9,260 nucleotides of DNA from Treponema sp. UBA1240 (GTDB taxonomy: Bacteria; Spirochaetota; Spirochaetia; Treponematales; Treponemataceae), in contig DBWK01000082.1 of the NCBI GenBank assembly GCA_002308875.1, positions 28,802 through 38,061 on the forward strand, in the 5' to 3' direction. The position numbers were made by a program, and so were the translations under genes. Positions 1 through 6,311 of the stretch are shown in pieces. The notes under the pieces are model-generated. The model was not told the DNA's origin and searched no databases. It worked only from the letters and a program-made list of their open reading frames with translations. Positions within the stretch are counted from its first letter, which is position 1. Each line of letters starts with the position of its first letter.

Positions 1-789
1 CAGACTTATGTTGATCCTGAATCAAACCAGACAATCATCAAAGGTATGGGTGAGCTTCACCTTGAAGTATACGTTGAGCGTATGCGCCGTGAATATAAGT
101 GTGAAGTTGAAACAGGTATGCCGCAGGTTGCTTATCGTGAAACCATTACACAGCAGGCTGACTTCAACTATACGCACAAAAAACAGTCCGGTGGTTCAGG
201 TCAGTATGGTCGTGTTGCAGGTTTTATGGAACCGCTCGCAGACAAAGATTACGAATTTGTAGACAATATCAAGGGTGGTGCAATTCCTAACGAATACATT
301 CCATCCTGTGACAAGGGTTTCCGCAAATCAATGGAAAAAGGTTCTCTTATCGGATTCCCGATTGTCGGCGTAAAATGTACAATTAACGACGGTCAGTCCC
401 ATCCGGTTGACTCTTCAGATATTGCGTTCCAACTGGCTGCTATTGGTGCTTTCAGGGAAGCATACGCAAAAGCAAAACCATGCATTATGGAACCAATTAT
501 GAAAGTTTCCATCGAAGGTCCTACTGAATTTCAGGGAAATATTTTTGCCGCAATTAACCAAAGACGTGGTATAATAGTTTCGTCTACCGAAGATGACAAC
601 TTCTCTCGTGTTGATGCAGAAGTTCCGCTGAGTGAAATGTTCGGATTCTCAACAGTTCTCCGTTCATTAACACAAGGTAAGGCCGAATTCTCAATGGAAT
701 TCGAAAAATACGGCAAAGTTCCGGCAAGTGTTTCTGAAAAACTGATTGCAGACTATCAGGAAAAGAAACGCAAGGAACAGGGCAAATAA
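1..789 (+). CDS. fusA: Elongation factor G, C-terminal part (5' end outside window)
   Basis: This is the translocation GTPase of protein synthesis, acting on the ribosome. The reading frame is open from base 1, so the gene is cut by the window edge. The 262 residues seen are roughly the last 40% of a usual EF-G of about 690-700 residues; the GTPase domain is missing. Domain III shows KGMGELHLEVY (14-24). Domain IV carries PQVAYRETI (41-49), THKKQSGGSGQYG (58-70) and a loop region HPVDSSDIAF (134-143). Domain V shows EPIMKVSIEGP (164-174), EFQGNIFAAINQRRG (176-190) and PLSEMFGFSTVLRSLTQGKAEFSMEF (209-234 region). THKKQSGG, EFQG and the GxNxRxG pattern resemble mitochondrial EF-G1 and the spirochaete spdEFG group more than E. 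coli FusA. The assignment to EF-G is secure; the choice of paralogue is inferred from memory of family sequences. Confidence 0.96.
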   Translation, partial: QTYVDPESNQTIIKGMGELHLEVYVERMRREYKCEVETGMPQVAYRETITQQADFNYTHKKQSGGSGQYGRVAGFMEPLADKDYEFVDNIKGGAIPNEYIPSCDKGFRKSMEKGSLIGFPIVGVKCTINDGQSHPVDSSDIAFQLAAIGAFREAYAKAKPCIMEPIMKVSIEGPTEFQGNIFAAINQRRGIIVSSTEDDNFSRVDAEVPLSEMFGFSTVLRSLTQGKAEFSMEFEKYGKVPASVSEKLIADYQEKKRKEQGK

Positions 790-799
790 GGAGTAGTCG

Positions 800-1474
800 A
801 TGGTAAAACAGGAACTTATTGACCGCAGTTCTGTACGCTTTTTGGACAAAGCACTGAATGGAGGAATAAAGGCTGGAGAAATCGGTGTTCTGACATCAAA
901 AAAAGGTGTCGGAAAAACTTCAGTACTTGTTCAGATTGGATTTGACAAGCTTATTCAGGGAAAACAGGTTGTACACGTTTCATTCGACCAGCATGCAAGC
1001 TATGTAATGACTTGGTATGAAGACATCTATACCGAAATGTCCAAAAAACGAAAGATTGATGCGGATTTTAAGGATGATATATTCAAAAACCGTGTTGTAC
1101 TCAACTTTAACCAGGACACTGTTTCAACAAAGCAGATTATTTCTACAATGAAAGCACTTTCTCAAGGTGGAATCAAACCTGAATGCGTTATCATTGACGG
1201 ACTTAATTTTGCAAAAAGAACAAACGAAGACTTTGCAGAAATGAAAGCTTTCGCAAAAGAAGCGGGAATTGCCGTATGGTACAGCTACAATACCGATGCT
1301 TCCGCTTTAACCGATATGTTTGACAAGGCTCTTTTGGACTTGTTTGATGCGGTTGTTTACTTTGAAGCAAAGCCGGACAGCACTCAGCTGCGAATCCTCA
1401 AAGTTCGGAACGAAGCAATTAAAGAAGCCAATCTGAAGCTGGATCCAAAAACACTTCTGATTGCCGAAAAATAA
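800..1474 (+). CDS. RecA/KaiC-like P-loop ATPase, function unknown
   Basis: A 224-residue cytoplasmic protein with one RecA-fold ATPase domain. After an N-terminal stretch resembling the KaiC/RadA entry (FLDKALNGGIKAGEIGVL, 14-31) comes a Walker A loop SKKGVGKTS (33-41). Its first position is Ser where Gly is usual. A strand VVHVSFDQ (57-64) sits where KaiC and RadA carry the catalytic Glu, which here reads Asp-Gln. A Walker B strand CVIIDGLNF (129-137, Asp133) follows. There is no zinc finger, Lon-like domain, helicase N-domain or second ATPase repeat, so it is neither RadA, DnaB nor two-domain KaiC. The ATG at 800 has a good ribosome site, AAGGAG at 788-793, which overlaps the stop codon of the EF-G gene. 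The two genes are therefore probably co-transcribed and perhaps translationally coupled. A terminator follows directly. The fold is well supported; the substrate and partner are not recognised. Confidence 0.85.
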   Translation: MVKQELIDRSSVRFLDKALNGGIKAGEIGVLTSKKGVGKTSVLVQIGFDKLIQGKQVVHVSFDQHASYVMTWYEDIYTEMSKKRKIDADFKDDIFKNRVVLNFNQDTVSTKQIISTMKALSQGGIKPECVIIDGLNFAKRTNEDFAEMKAFAKEAGIAVWYSYNTDASALTDMFDKALLDLFDAVVYFEAKPDSTQLRILKVRNEAIKEANLKLDPKTLLIAEK

Positions 1475-1488
1475 CTTCGGTTTGTTTT

Positions 1489-1519
1489 AAAAAAGCTCCC
1501 TCAAAGGGAGCTTTTTTTT
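1489..1519 (+). terminator. Rho-independent terminator after the EF-G/ATPase unit
   Basis: The stem is AAAAAAGCTCCCT (1489-1501) pairing with AGGGAGCTTTTTT (1505-1517) around a three-base CAA loop. The run of T extends to 1519. It starts 14 bases after the ATPase stop codon. The A-tract upstream and T-tract downstream make the stem partly symmetrical, so weak termination of minus-strand transcripts is also possible. No minus-strand gene ends here. Confidence 0.93.
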
Positions 1520-1550
1520 ATAATATTTATTATTTTATGTGTTATTTTTT

Positions 1551-1580
1551 TTGCATTTTTTAAAGATACTGTGATATAAT
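1551..1580 (+). promoter_or_regulatory. Candidate sigma-70-type promoter with extended -10 box
   Basis: The -10 hexamer TATAAT (1575-1580) is a perfect match and is preceded by TGA (1572-1574), giving the TGn extended -10 form. A weak -35 candidate TTGCAT (1551-1556, three of six consensus matches) lies 18 bases upstream in a T-rich tract. Transcription would start near 1587, leaving a leader of about 30 bases before the first phosphatase gene. The remainder of the 142-base gap (1475-1616) holds the terminator upstream and AT-rich sequence with no other structure seen. Its position between a terminator and a four-gene operon supports the call. Confidence 0.65.
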
Positions 1581-1605
1581 AATTAAAATAAACTAAATAT
1601 TGTAT

Positions 1606-1610
1606 GAGGA
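1606..1610 (+). promoter_or_regulatory. Ribosome binding site of the first phosphatase gene
   Basis: GAGGA lies six bases before the ATG at 1617. It fixes the start directly ahead of the first membrane segment. Confidence 0.75.
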
Positions 1611-1616
1611 TTATAA

Positions 1617-3005
1617 ATGTATAAAGTCCGTATAAAAGTTTTGCTTGCCTTAACCGGAATATGTAGTGTTCTGTTATTCATATTATTTACAACTGTTCTT
1701 GTTCCCTCTGACGGACTCCCGTTCCTCTTTAATCTTGCGGTTGCATTTGTCGCTTTTCTTGTTTTTCAATTTTTGGCAAACTATGCATACAACACCTATG
1801 CCGAAAAAATCCGGCAGAATTCACTGTTTACTAAAGAAACTGATCTTTTAAGTTCTTTTATATCAAAAATACGTTTTGCCTATTCTCTTGATGATTTGTT
1901 CGAAGCAATCAGAACCGAGCTTGAAGACCGTGCAGACTGCTCCGTTTTGTACATGGACAAAAAAAACAATTATGTAGTTTATAACAGCCCTGACCGGATA
2001 GTCAGTGCTCAGCAGACTCTTCAAACGCTTGAAATGAACTTCAAAAAAAACACCGCAGATGGTGTATACTTTTTTGATGATGAGTTGGGTGTTACTTCCG
2101 CGCAGAAAAAATCCCGCGGTTTTTTTCTTGTTCATGAAAACCACCACTTTTATGTATTGTGCCGGTATACAAGACTTTTTGATCCGGTAATTTTTTCTCA
2201 GCTTTATGACGAATTTGTTTCATTCACAAACCGAAGTTCCATAATTACAGATCTTACACGTATTTCAGAACTTTCGAAGGAATGGAACATGGTTGCCGAA
2301 ACACAGCGTTCTTTCCTCCCTGCCGTTATGCCGCAGGTAAAACATCTCGACATTGCCGCTTACTTCCGACCGCTGGTAAATGTTTCCGGTGACTATTATT
2401 CCGTTCTGCCGATAAACGAGGACAAAACACTGTTCCTTCTCGGTGACGTTTCCGGTAAAGGTCTTGCCGCCGCATTGGTTATGGGTATCGTTATCAATAC
2501 CGTTAAGAACATTCAGAACAAAGAAGACCTGCCTAATATGATTAAAGCTGTTGATGCAGCTATCAAGGGTATGAAATTTGACGACAAGTACACGGTTATG
2601 TTCCTGGGAATCGTGGATACGGCGGCAATGACAATAACCTACGTAAACGCTTCAATGTCAGATCCTATAATAATTACAAAAACTCCTGCCGGTTTTAACA
2701 TCAAACCGCTTGAATCAAGCTGCAGTCTTGTTGGTATCATCGAACTGGATGACATCCGCGTTGAAACTAAAAAGCTGTTTTATGACGATATGATTCTTAT
2801 TGCGACTGACGGTGTTTCCGAAGTTATGAACGACGAAGGCATAGAGCTTGGCGATACGGAATTGTACAAGCAGACTGTTCAAAACAGCGCATTTAAGTCT
2901 GCACAGCATTTTGTCAACGATATTTCGGATCTTGTATTGGAATACAACGGTAACAAAAAATTACGCGATGACGTTACCATGCTTGCTGTAAAAATTGAGA
3001 GGTAA
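1617..3005 (+). CDS. Membrane-anchored SpoIIE/RsbU-type PP2C serine phosphatase (2 TM)
   Basis: A 462-residue protein. Two hydrophobic segments (about 7-29 and 36-55) anchor it in the inner membrane. Residues about 75-205 form a soluble domain whose start (SLDDLFEAIRTELEDRADCSVLYM) looks GAF-like and may sense a signal. A short helical linker with AETQRSFLPAVMP (228-239) leads into the PP2C domain. The metal-binding acidic residues are all present: VSGDYY (Asp259), LGDVSGKG (Asp277), ATDG (Asp398) and RDDVT (Asp451/452). An active Mn/Mg-dependent Ser/Thr phosphatase is therefore expected. The stretch that usually reads NAGHNPP is instead NASMSDP (344-350). By family logic the substrate is a phosphorylated STAS antagonist, and one is encoded two genes downstream. 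It is the first gene of a probable operon, and the next start lies only three bases beyond its stop. Family is certain; the signal sensed is unknown. Confidence 0.92.
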   Translation: MYKVRIKVLLALTGICSVLLFILFTTVLVPSDGLPFLFNLAVAFVAFLVFQFLANYAYNTYAEKIRQNSLFTKETDLLSSFISKIRFAYSLDDLFEAIRTELEDRADCSVLYMDKKNNYVVYNSPDRIVSAQQTLQTLEMNFKKNTADGVYFFDDELGVTSAQKKSRGFFLVHENHHFYVLCRYTRLFDPVIFSQLYDEFVSFTNRSSIITDLTRISELSKEWNMVAETQRSFLPAVMPQVKHLDIAAYFRPLVNVSGDYYSVLPINEDKTLFLLGDVSGKGLAAALVMGIVINTVKNIQNKEDLPNMIKAVDAAIKGMKFDDKYTVMFLGIVDTAAMTITYVNASMSDPIIITKTPAGFNIKPLESSCSLVGIIELDDIRVETKKLFYDDMILIATDGVSEVMNDEGIELGDTELYKQTVQNSAFKSAQHFVNDISDLVLEYNGNKKLRDDVTMLAVKIER

Positions 3006-3008
3006 AAA

Positions 3009-5171
3009 ATGATTTTCTTAATAATTAATCTGGTTCTCTGCATCGGACTCATTCTCTTTTCAGTTCAAATAGATACACAGACAAGTATTGAAGATACGAA
3101 AGGCCAAAAGGCAAGACCTCTTGTTGATATGATATTGTGGCTGGTTGTTACTTCTATTTTCTTTTTAATAGTATTTATCAGCATGCTTTTTTCAAATACA
3201 CAGCTGATTAGTCTGTGCGGCAGAATTACACTGTTTACGCTTGTTGTTTTTGTAGCAAGCTTGCTGCATTTCTGTCTTACGTTTTCTGATTTTCCTAAAA
3301 ACAAGTTTCATACAGTATTACAGGTCATAATATGCTTATGCGGTGCATTTTTCATATCACGGCTGGATGATTTTGCCTTTGACATGAAAAATTCGATCGT
3401 TATTACAGGCAATTCTGAAGCATTTTTGGGTTTTACCTGGCTTCAGACCTTTGTAGCCCTGTTTTTCATTTTGATTCCTGTACTGTCGTTTGTAATTCTG
3501 TTCTTCCGTTCATTTGGAAAAAAAGGCCGCATATATATGCAGCAGATATACCTTTTTATAGCTTCGGCGGTTGTTTGCTGCGGTTTGTATTATCTGCTCT
3601 ACATTGCCTCCAAATACGTGCCTATGTATTCCTCGCTGTTTATTCTTCCGCTGGCGGTTTTCCTGTTACTGGTTTCAAAAATAATGCAGCTTTCAATAAT
3701 CATTGACTTATCTACAATTGTTAAAGGAACAGCCCAGTTTTCAATTAAATACGTTTTTAGCGCTGTTATCATAGGACTACTTTTTGCAATACTGCTGCCA
3801 CTAAAAGCTGTAAAACCTGTTGTATTCTGGATTACTTTTGTTTTGGGAACTTCAATTGTTGAACTGCTTCAGTATTTTGCAACTGAAAAAATTAAAAAAA
3901 TGAACTTTGCCAGTGCAAATGCATATGAAGATATGCTTGAAGCAAAACTCTCCAAGTTTGACTACAATCAGGAACCGGAAACGCTTATTTCAGAATTTGT
4001 TTCGCTGATGAAAGAGTATACGGAAACTACACATGTAGAAATAATGCTCGAAACTGAATCAGGAATTATTAAATCCGTTTATACGTCCGAAATAACGGCT
4101 TCAAAAGATATTCCACAGGATGCGCCGATAATCTCCTCGTTGTCCAGTGTAACAAGTTCAATTATTTTCAGACAACAGGCTAAAACACTGCATGAGTTCT
4201 CTCTGTTCAGAGACAATTTGAATGCTCTTTTTGAGGACTTAAAATCTGATGCGCTGATTGTTCTCCGCGAAGGACGCCACATGTTCGGATTTATTTCGCT
4301 TGGTGCAAAACGCCGCGGAAACTTTTTTTCAGATTACGACAAAAGAGTATTTTCAAACCTGTATTCGTACTTTTTCCTGTTCGGCTTTTATATGAAGAAC
4401 ATCGCTAACCAGTCGGTAGTTGGTACGGTTGACCGTGAAATTCAGTTCTCTTCACAGGTTATCCGTTCAATTCAGGAAAACGTTGATAGGATAAACGTTC
4501 CTTCAGTAGATGTCGGTTATATTTCGCAGTCAGCACGCAGCTTGGGAGGCGACTTTATCGATTTTATCCGTTTGAACGACAACCGCTACATGATGATTAT
4601 GGGTGACGTAAGCGGTAAGGGTTTGAACGCAAGTATGTCGATGGTTATTCTTAAGTCAATCATCAGAACTTTCCTTATTGAAACAGCTGATTTTAAGGAA
4701 TTGATTGAAAAAGTAAATCATTTTATCAAATACAACCTTCCGCGCGGAACGTTCTTTGCCGGTCTTTTTACTCTGTTCGATTTTACTACGAATACAATGT
4801 ACTATGCGAACTGCGGTTTGCCGGTATTGTTCCTGTATACCGAATCCTATAACAACGTTATTGAGATTCAGGGCGATGGAAAAGTTCTCGGCTTTATGAA
4901 GAAAATAAGCAATATAATAAAGGTTAAGAAGATAAAGCTTAATCCGGGAGACATTGTTCTTGCCTGTACAGACGGTCTTTTGGATTCCGAGTCTTTGCGC
5001 GGCGAAATGTACGGAAAAGACCGTGTACAAAAACTCATACTGGATAACAAAACTTTTGAATCCGGCAGACTGGTTAAATTTTTGTTTGATGATATGCTGC
5101 AGTTTACGTCCAAAGATTTGCAGGACGATGTAACCGCAGTAGCTGTAAGAATGTTAAAAGTACAGGAATAG
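3009..5171 (+). CDS. Polytopic membrane SpoIIE/RsbU-type PP2C phosphatase with GAF-like domain
   Basis: A 720-residue protein. The N-terminal 290 residues carry about nine hydrophobic segments (near 2-19, 41-61, 69-92, 100-119, 144-166, 180-200, 209-228, 249-265, 271-290). The first seven recall the 7TM sensor region seen in some histidine kinases, an inference from topology. Residues about 300-465 look like a GAF domain (PETLISEFVSLMKEYTETTH, 323-342; FGFISLGAKR, 426-435). The PP2C domain follows: SLGGDFID (Asp515), MGDVSGKG (Asp533), CTDG (Asp655) and QDDVTAV (Asp706/707), so the metal site appears complete. As in the neighbouring phosphatase, the usual NAGHNPP stretch is altered, here to NCGLPVL (601-607). 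The usual LLP before the PP2C core is also lost (SIQENVDRINVP, 487-498). The ribosome site GAGAGG (2997-3002) lies at the end of the upstream gene, six bases from the ATG. It probably acts on the STAS protein encoded next. Confidence 0.92.
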   Translation: MIFLIINLVLCIGLILFSVQIDTQTSIEDTKGQKARPLVDMILWLVVTSIFFLIVFISMLFSNTQLISLCGRITLFTLVVFVASLLHFCLTFSDFPKNKFHTVLQVIICLCGAFFISRLDDFAFDMKNSIVITGNSEAFLGFTWLQTFVALFFILIPVLSFVILFFRSFGKKGRIYMQQIYLFIASAVVCCGLYYLLYIASKYVPMYSSLFILPLAVFLLLVSKIMQLSIIIDLSTIVKGTAQFSIKYVFSAVIIGLLFAILLPLKAVKPVVFWITFVLGTSIVELLQYFATEKIKKMNFASANAYEDMLEAKLSKFDYNQEPETLISEFVSLMKEYTETTHVEIMLETESGIIKSVYTSEITASKDIPQDAPIISSLSSVTSSIIFRQQAKTLHEFSLFRDNLNALFEDLKSDALIVLREGRHMFGFISLGAKRRGNFFSDYDKRVFSNLYSYFFLFGFYMKNIANQSVVGTVDREIQFSSQVIRSIQENVDRINVPSVDVGYISQSARSLGGDFIDFIRLNDNRYMMIMGDVSGKGLNASMSMVILKSIIRTFLIETADFKELIEKVNHFIKYNLPRGTFFAGLFTLFDFTTNTMYYANCGLPVLFLYTESYNNVIEIQGDGKVLGFMKKISNIIKVKKIKLNPGDIVLACTDGLLDSESLRGEMYGKDRVQKLILDNKTFESGRLVKFLFDDMLQFTSKDLQDDVTAVAVRMLKVQE

Positions 5172-5193
5172 GGAAGAAATGCCGATTATAAAC

Positions 5194-5200
5194 GGGAGGA
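5194..5200 (+). promoter_or_regulatory. Strong ribosome binding site of the STAS gene
   Basis: GGGAGGA sits seven bases before the ATG at 5208. It is the strongest ribosome site in the operon. That would fit a need for more STAS protein than phosphatase, an inference from site strength alone. Confidence 0.8.
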
Positions 5201-5207
5201 AGTCTTA

Positions 5208-5534
5208 ATGGAACAGATTGTAATTAAAGAAAAGAAAGGCGCGAATTATGTTCTGTTGGAAGTCTCCGGTGTATTGAATTCATACACTTATCTGGACTTT
5301 CAGACTATGGTATTTTCCATTGTAAAGGAGACAAACCTTGTAATTGATATGGAAAATATTACCAACCTGTCTTCGTCCGGACTTGGGGTATTATTGGCTG
5401 CCTACGATGATGCGGAAGAAGCCGGCAACAAGATTTATATAATGCATCCGTCGCCGATTGCGCAAAAAGCAATACAGTCCACGGGATTTGCGGATTGTTT
5501 CCCCGTAATATATTCACTTACAGAAGTTTTGTAA
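5208..5534 (+). CDS. STAS-domain anti-sigma-factor antagonist (RsbV/SpoIIAA-like)
   Basis: A 108-residue single-domain cytoplasmic protein, the usual length for this family. It opens with a strand region (NYVLLEVSGVLNSYTYLDF, 13-31), the typical V-x-L-x-G-x-L start of STAS proteins. The phosphorylation loop follows: LVIDMENITNLSSSGLGVLL (44-63). By alignment with SpoIIAA (DSSG) the phospho-acceptor would be Ser56 in SSSG (55-58); the Asp that commonly precedes it is Ser55 here. A C-terminal helix (AQKAIQSTGF, 85-94) also fits. In known systems the unphosphorylated form captures an anti-sigma kinase and frees a sigma factor or other output; a SpoIIE-type phosphatase removes the phosphate. Two such phosphatases lie just upstream in the same operon. 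No kinase is encoded in this window. The gene ends one base before the next start. Confidence 0.93.
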   Translation: MEQIVIKEKKGANYVLLEVSGVLNSYTYLDFQTMVFSIVKETNLVIDMENITNLSSSGLGVLLAAYDDAEEAGNKIYIMHPSPIAQKAIQSTGFADCFPVIYSLTEVL

Positions 5535-5535
5535 A

Positions 5536-6306
5536 ATGAAGCAGTCAAAACGATTTATTTTTCTCATCTGTGTTTGTTTGTTTGTATTTGCAACGTCGTG
5601 TTCCGCAGCTACAAATGCGGAAGAAATAAAGCTTGCAAAAATTCTTGGCACTATGAATTTTTCATCAAAGAACGAGATACTTAACAATAAGAATCAGTTT
5701 TTGCAGGAATTAAAAGCTGTACTGGATAATGACAGCGATTTTCTGCTTGTTCTGGTTGATAAAACCCATTTTTTGCAGCCGGATTATGTACCGGAAGATT
5801 TAATTCCACTAAAAAAGAACGATTTGTATAACATAAGCCGCAATGATTTGTCGTTGCGGATTCCAGTTGAAAAAGCCTTGCAGGTTATGAGCCGGGGCGC
5901 AAAAAAAGACGGCATCACACTGCTTGTAAGCAGTACATACCGTTCTTATGACTATCAGAAAAAACTATTTGCCCGCTATGTTGCACAGGACGGCGAAGCT
6001 CTTGCCGAACGATATTCCGCAAGAGCCGGAACAAGCCAGCACCAACTCGGTACTGCGATAGACTTTGGTTCCATTACCGATGAATTTGCAGAAACAAAAC
6101 AGGGCAGGTGGCTCTACGATCATGCCGCCGAATACGGCTTTTCGCTTTCATTTCCTGCAGGTTATGAAGATGTTACCGGTTATATGTGGGAATGCTGGCA
6201 TTACCGCTACATCGGCAAAGAAGCCTGTGCGCTGCAGAAAAAATGGTTCGGCGACATCCAGCAGTATATGATGGAATTCATAGATGCCTGGACACGTGAA
6301 GATTAA
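5536..6306 (+). CDS. VanY-type D-alanyl-D-alanine carboxypeptidase, probable lipoprotein
   Basis: A 256-residue peptidase of the M15/VanY family, expected to remove the terminal D-Ala from peptidoglycan stem peptides outside the inner membrane. The N-terminus is a signal peptide (charged MKQSKR, hydrophobic 7-20). It ends in FATSC with Cys22 as likely lipidation site; Ala rather than Leu at -3 is atypical but tolerated in spirochaete lipoboxes. The entry motif KTHFLQPDYVPEDLIPL (76-92) is typical of VanY. SSTYRSYDYQKKLF (132-145) contains Arg136, expected to bind substrate. The zinc ligands are His169 and Asp176 in SQHQLGTAID, and His222 in WECWHY, with Glu219 as catalytic base. The ATG lies one base after the STAS stop and has only a weak ribosome site (AGAAG, 5522-5526), so translation is probably coupled to the STAS gene. 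The stop codon overlaps that of the convergent aldolase gene. Confidence 0.9.
   Translation: MKQSKRFIFLICVCLFVFATSCSAATNAEEIKLAKILGTMNFSSKNEILNNKNQFLQELKAVLDNDSDFLLVLVDKTHFLQPDYVPEDLIPLKKNDLYNISRNDLSLRIPVEKALQVMSRGAKKDGITLLVSSTYRSYDYQKKLFARYVAQDGEALAERYSARAGTSQHQLGTAIDFGSITDEFAETKQGRWLYDHAAEYGFSLSFPAGYEDVTGYMWECWHYRYIGKEACALQKKWFGDIQQYMMEFIDAWTRED
5571..5585 (+). repeat. Short TTTG tetranucleotide run in signal-peptide codons
   Basis: TGTTTGTTTGTTTGT contains three consecutive TTTG units within the hydrophobic core of the carboxypeptidase signal peptide (about residues 12-17). Gain or loss of one unit would shift the frame. The run is short and may be nothing more than Val/Cys/Leu/Phe codon use. 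Confidence 0.4.
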
Positions 6307-6311
6307 TCTTC
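6298..6311. repeat. 14-bp perfect palindrome spanning the overlapping stop codons of convergent genes
   Basis: GAAGATTAATCTTC reads the same on both strands and is centred on TTAA (6303-6306). Each strand supplies a TAA stop from this core. As a consequence both proteins end with the same codons, GAA GAT TAA (Glu-Asp-stop). As RNA it could form only a five-base stem with a four-base loop, and no T-run follows on either strand, so it is not a canonical terminator. Confidence 0.85.

Noticed and set aside
1959..2126. Runs of eight A (1959-1966, 2043-2050) and seven T (2120-2126) as possible phase-variation sites
   Set aside because: They encode Lys and Phe in an AT-leaning gene, are too short for strong slippage, and the frame is intact.
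4656..5030. Long open frame on the minus strand (124 codons) inside the second phosphatase gene
   Set aside because: It lies wholly antisense to a well-supported PP2C domain. The predicted peptide has no recognisable motif and no convincing family resemblance.
5187..5192. TATAAA as a possible -10 box for the STAS gene
   Set aside because: A transcript from it would begin at or inside the ribosome site at 5194-5200, leaving no leader, and no -35 element is convincing.
6238..6302. Possible terminator for the aldolase transcript (a minus-strand T-run near 6238-6243)
   Set aside because: Only a four-base stem (CATC/GATG) with a long loop can be drawn before the T-run, and the sequence encodes the conserved end of the carboxypeptidase.
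5536..6306. Vancomycin-resistance cluster
   Set aside because: Only a VanY-type peptidase is present. There is no ligase, dehydrogenase, dipeptidase or VanRS pair, so a housekeeping cell-wall role is more likely.
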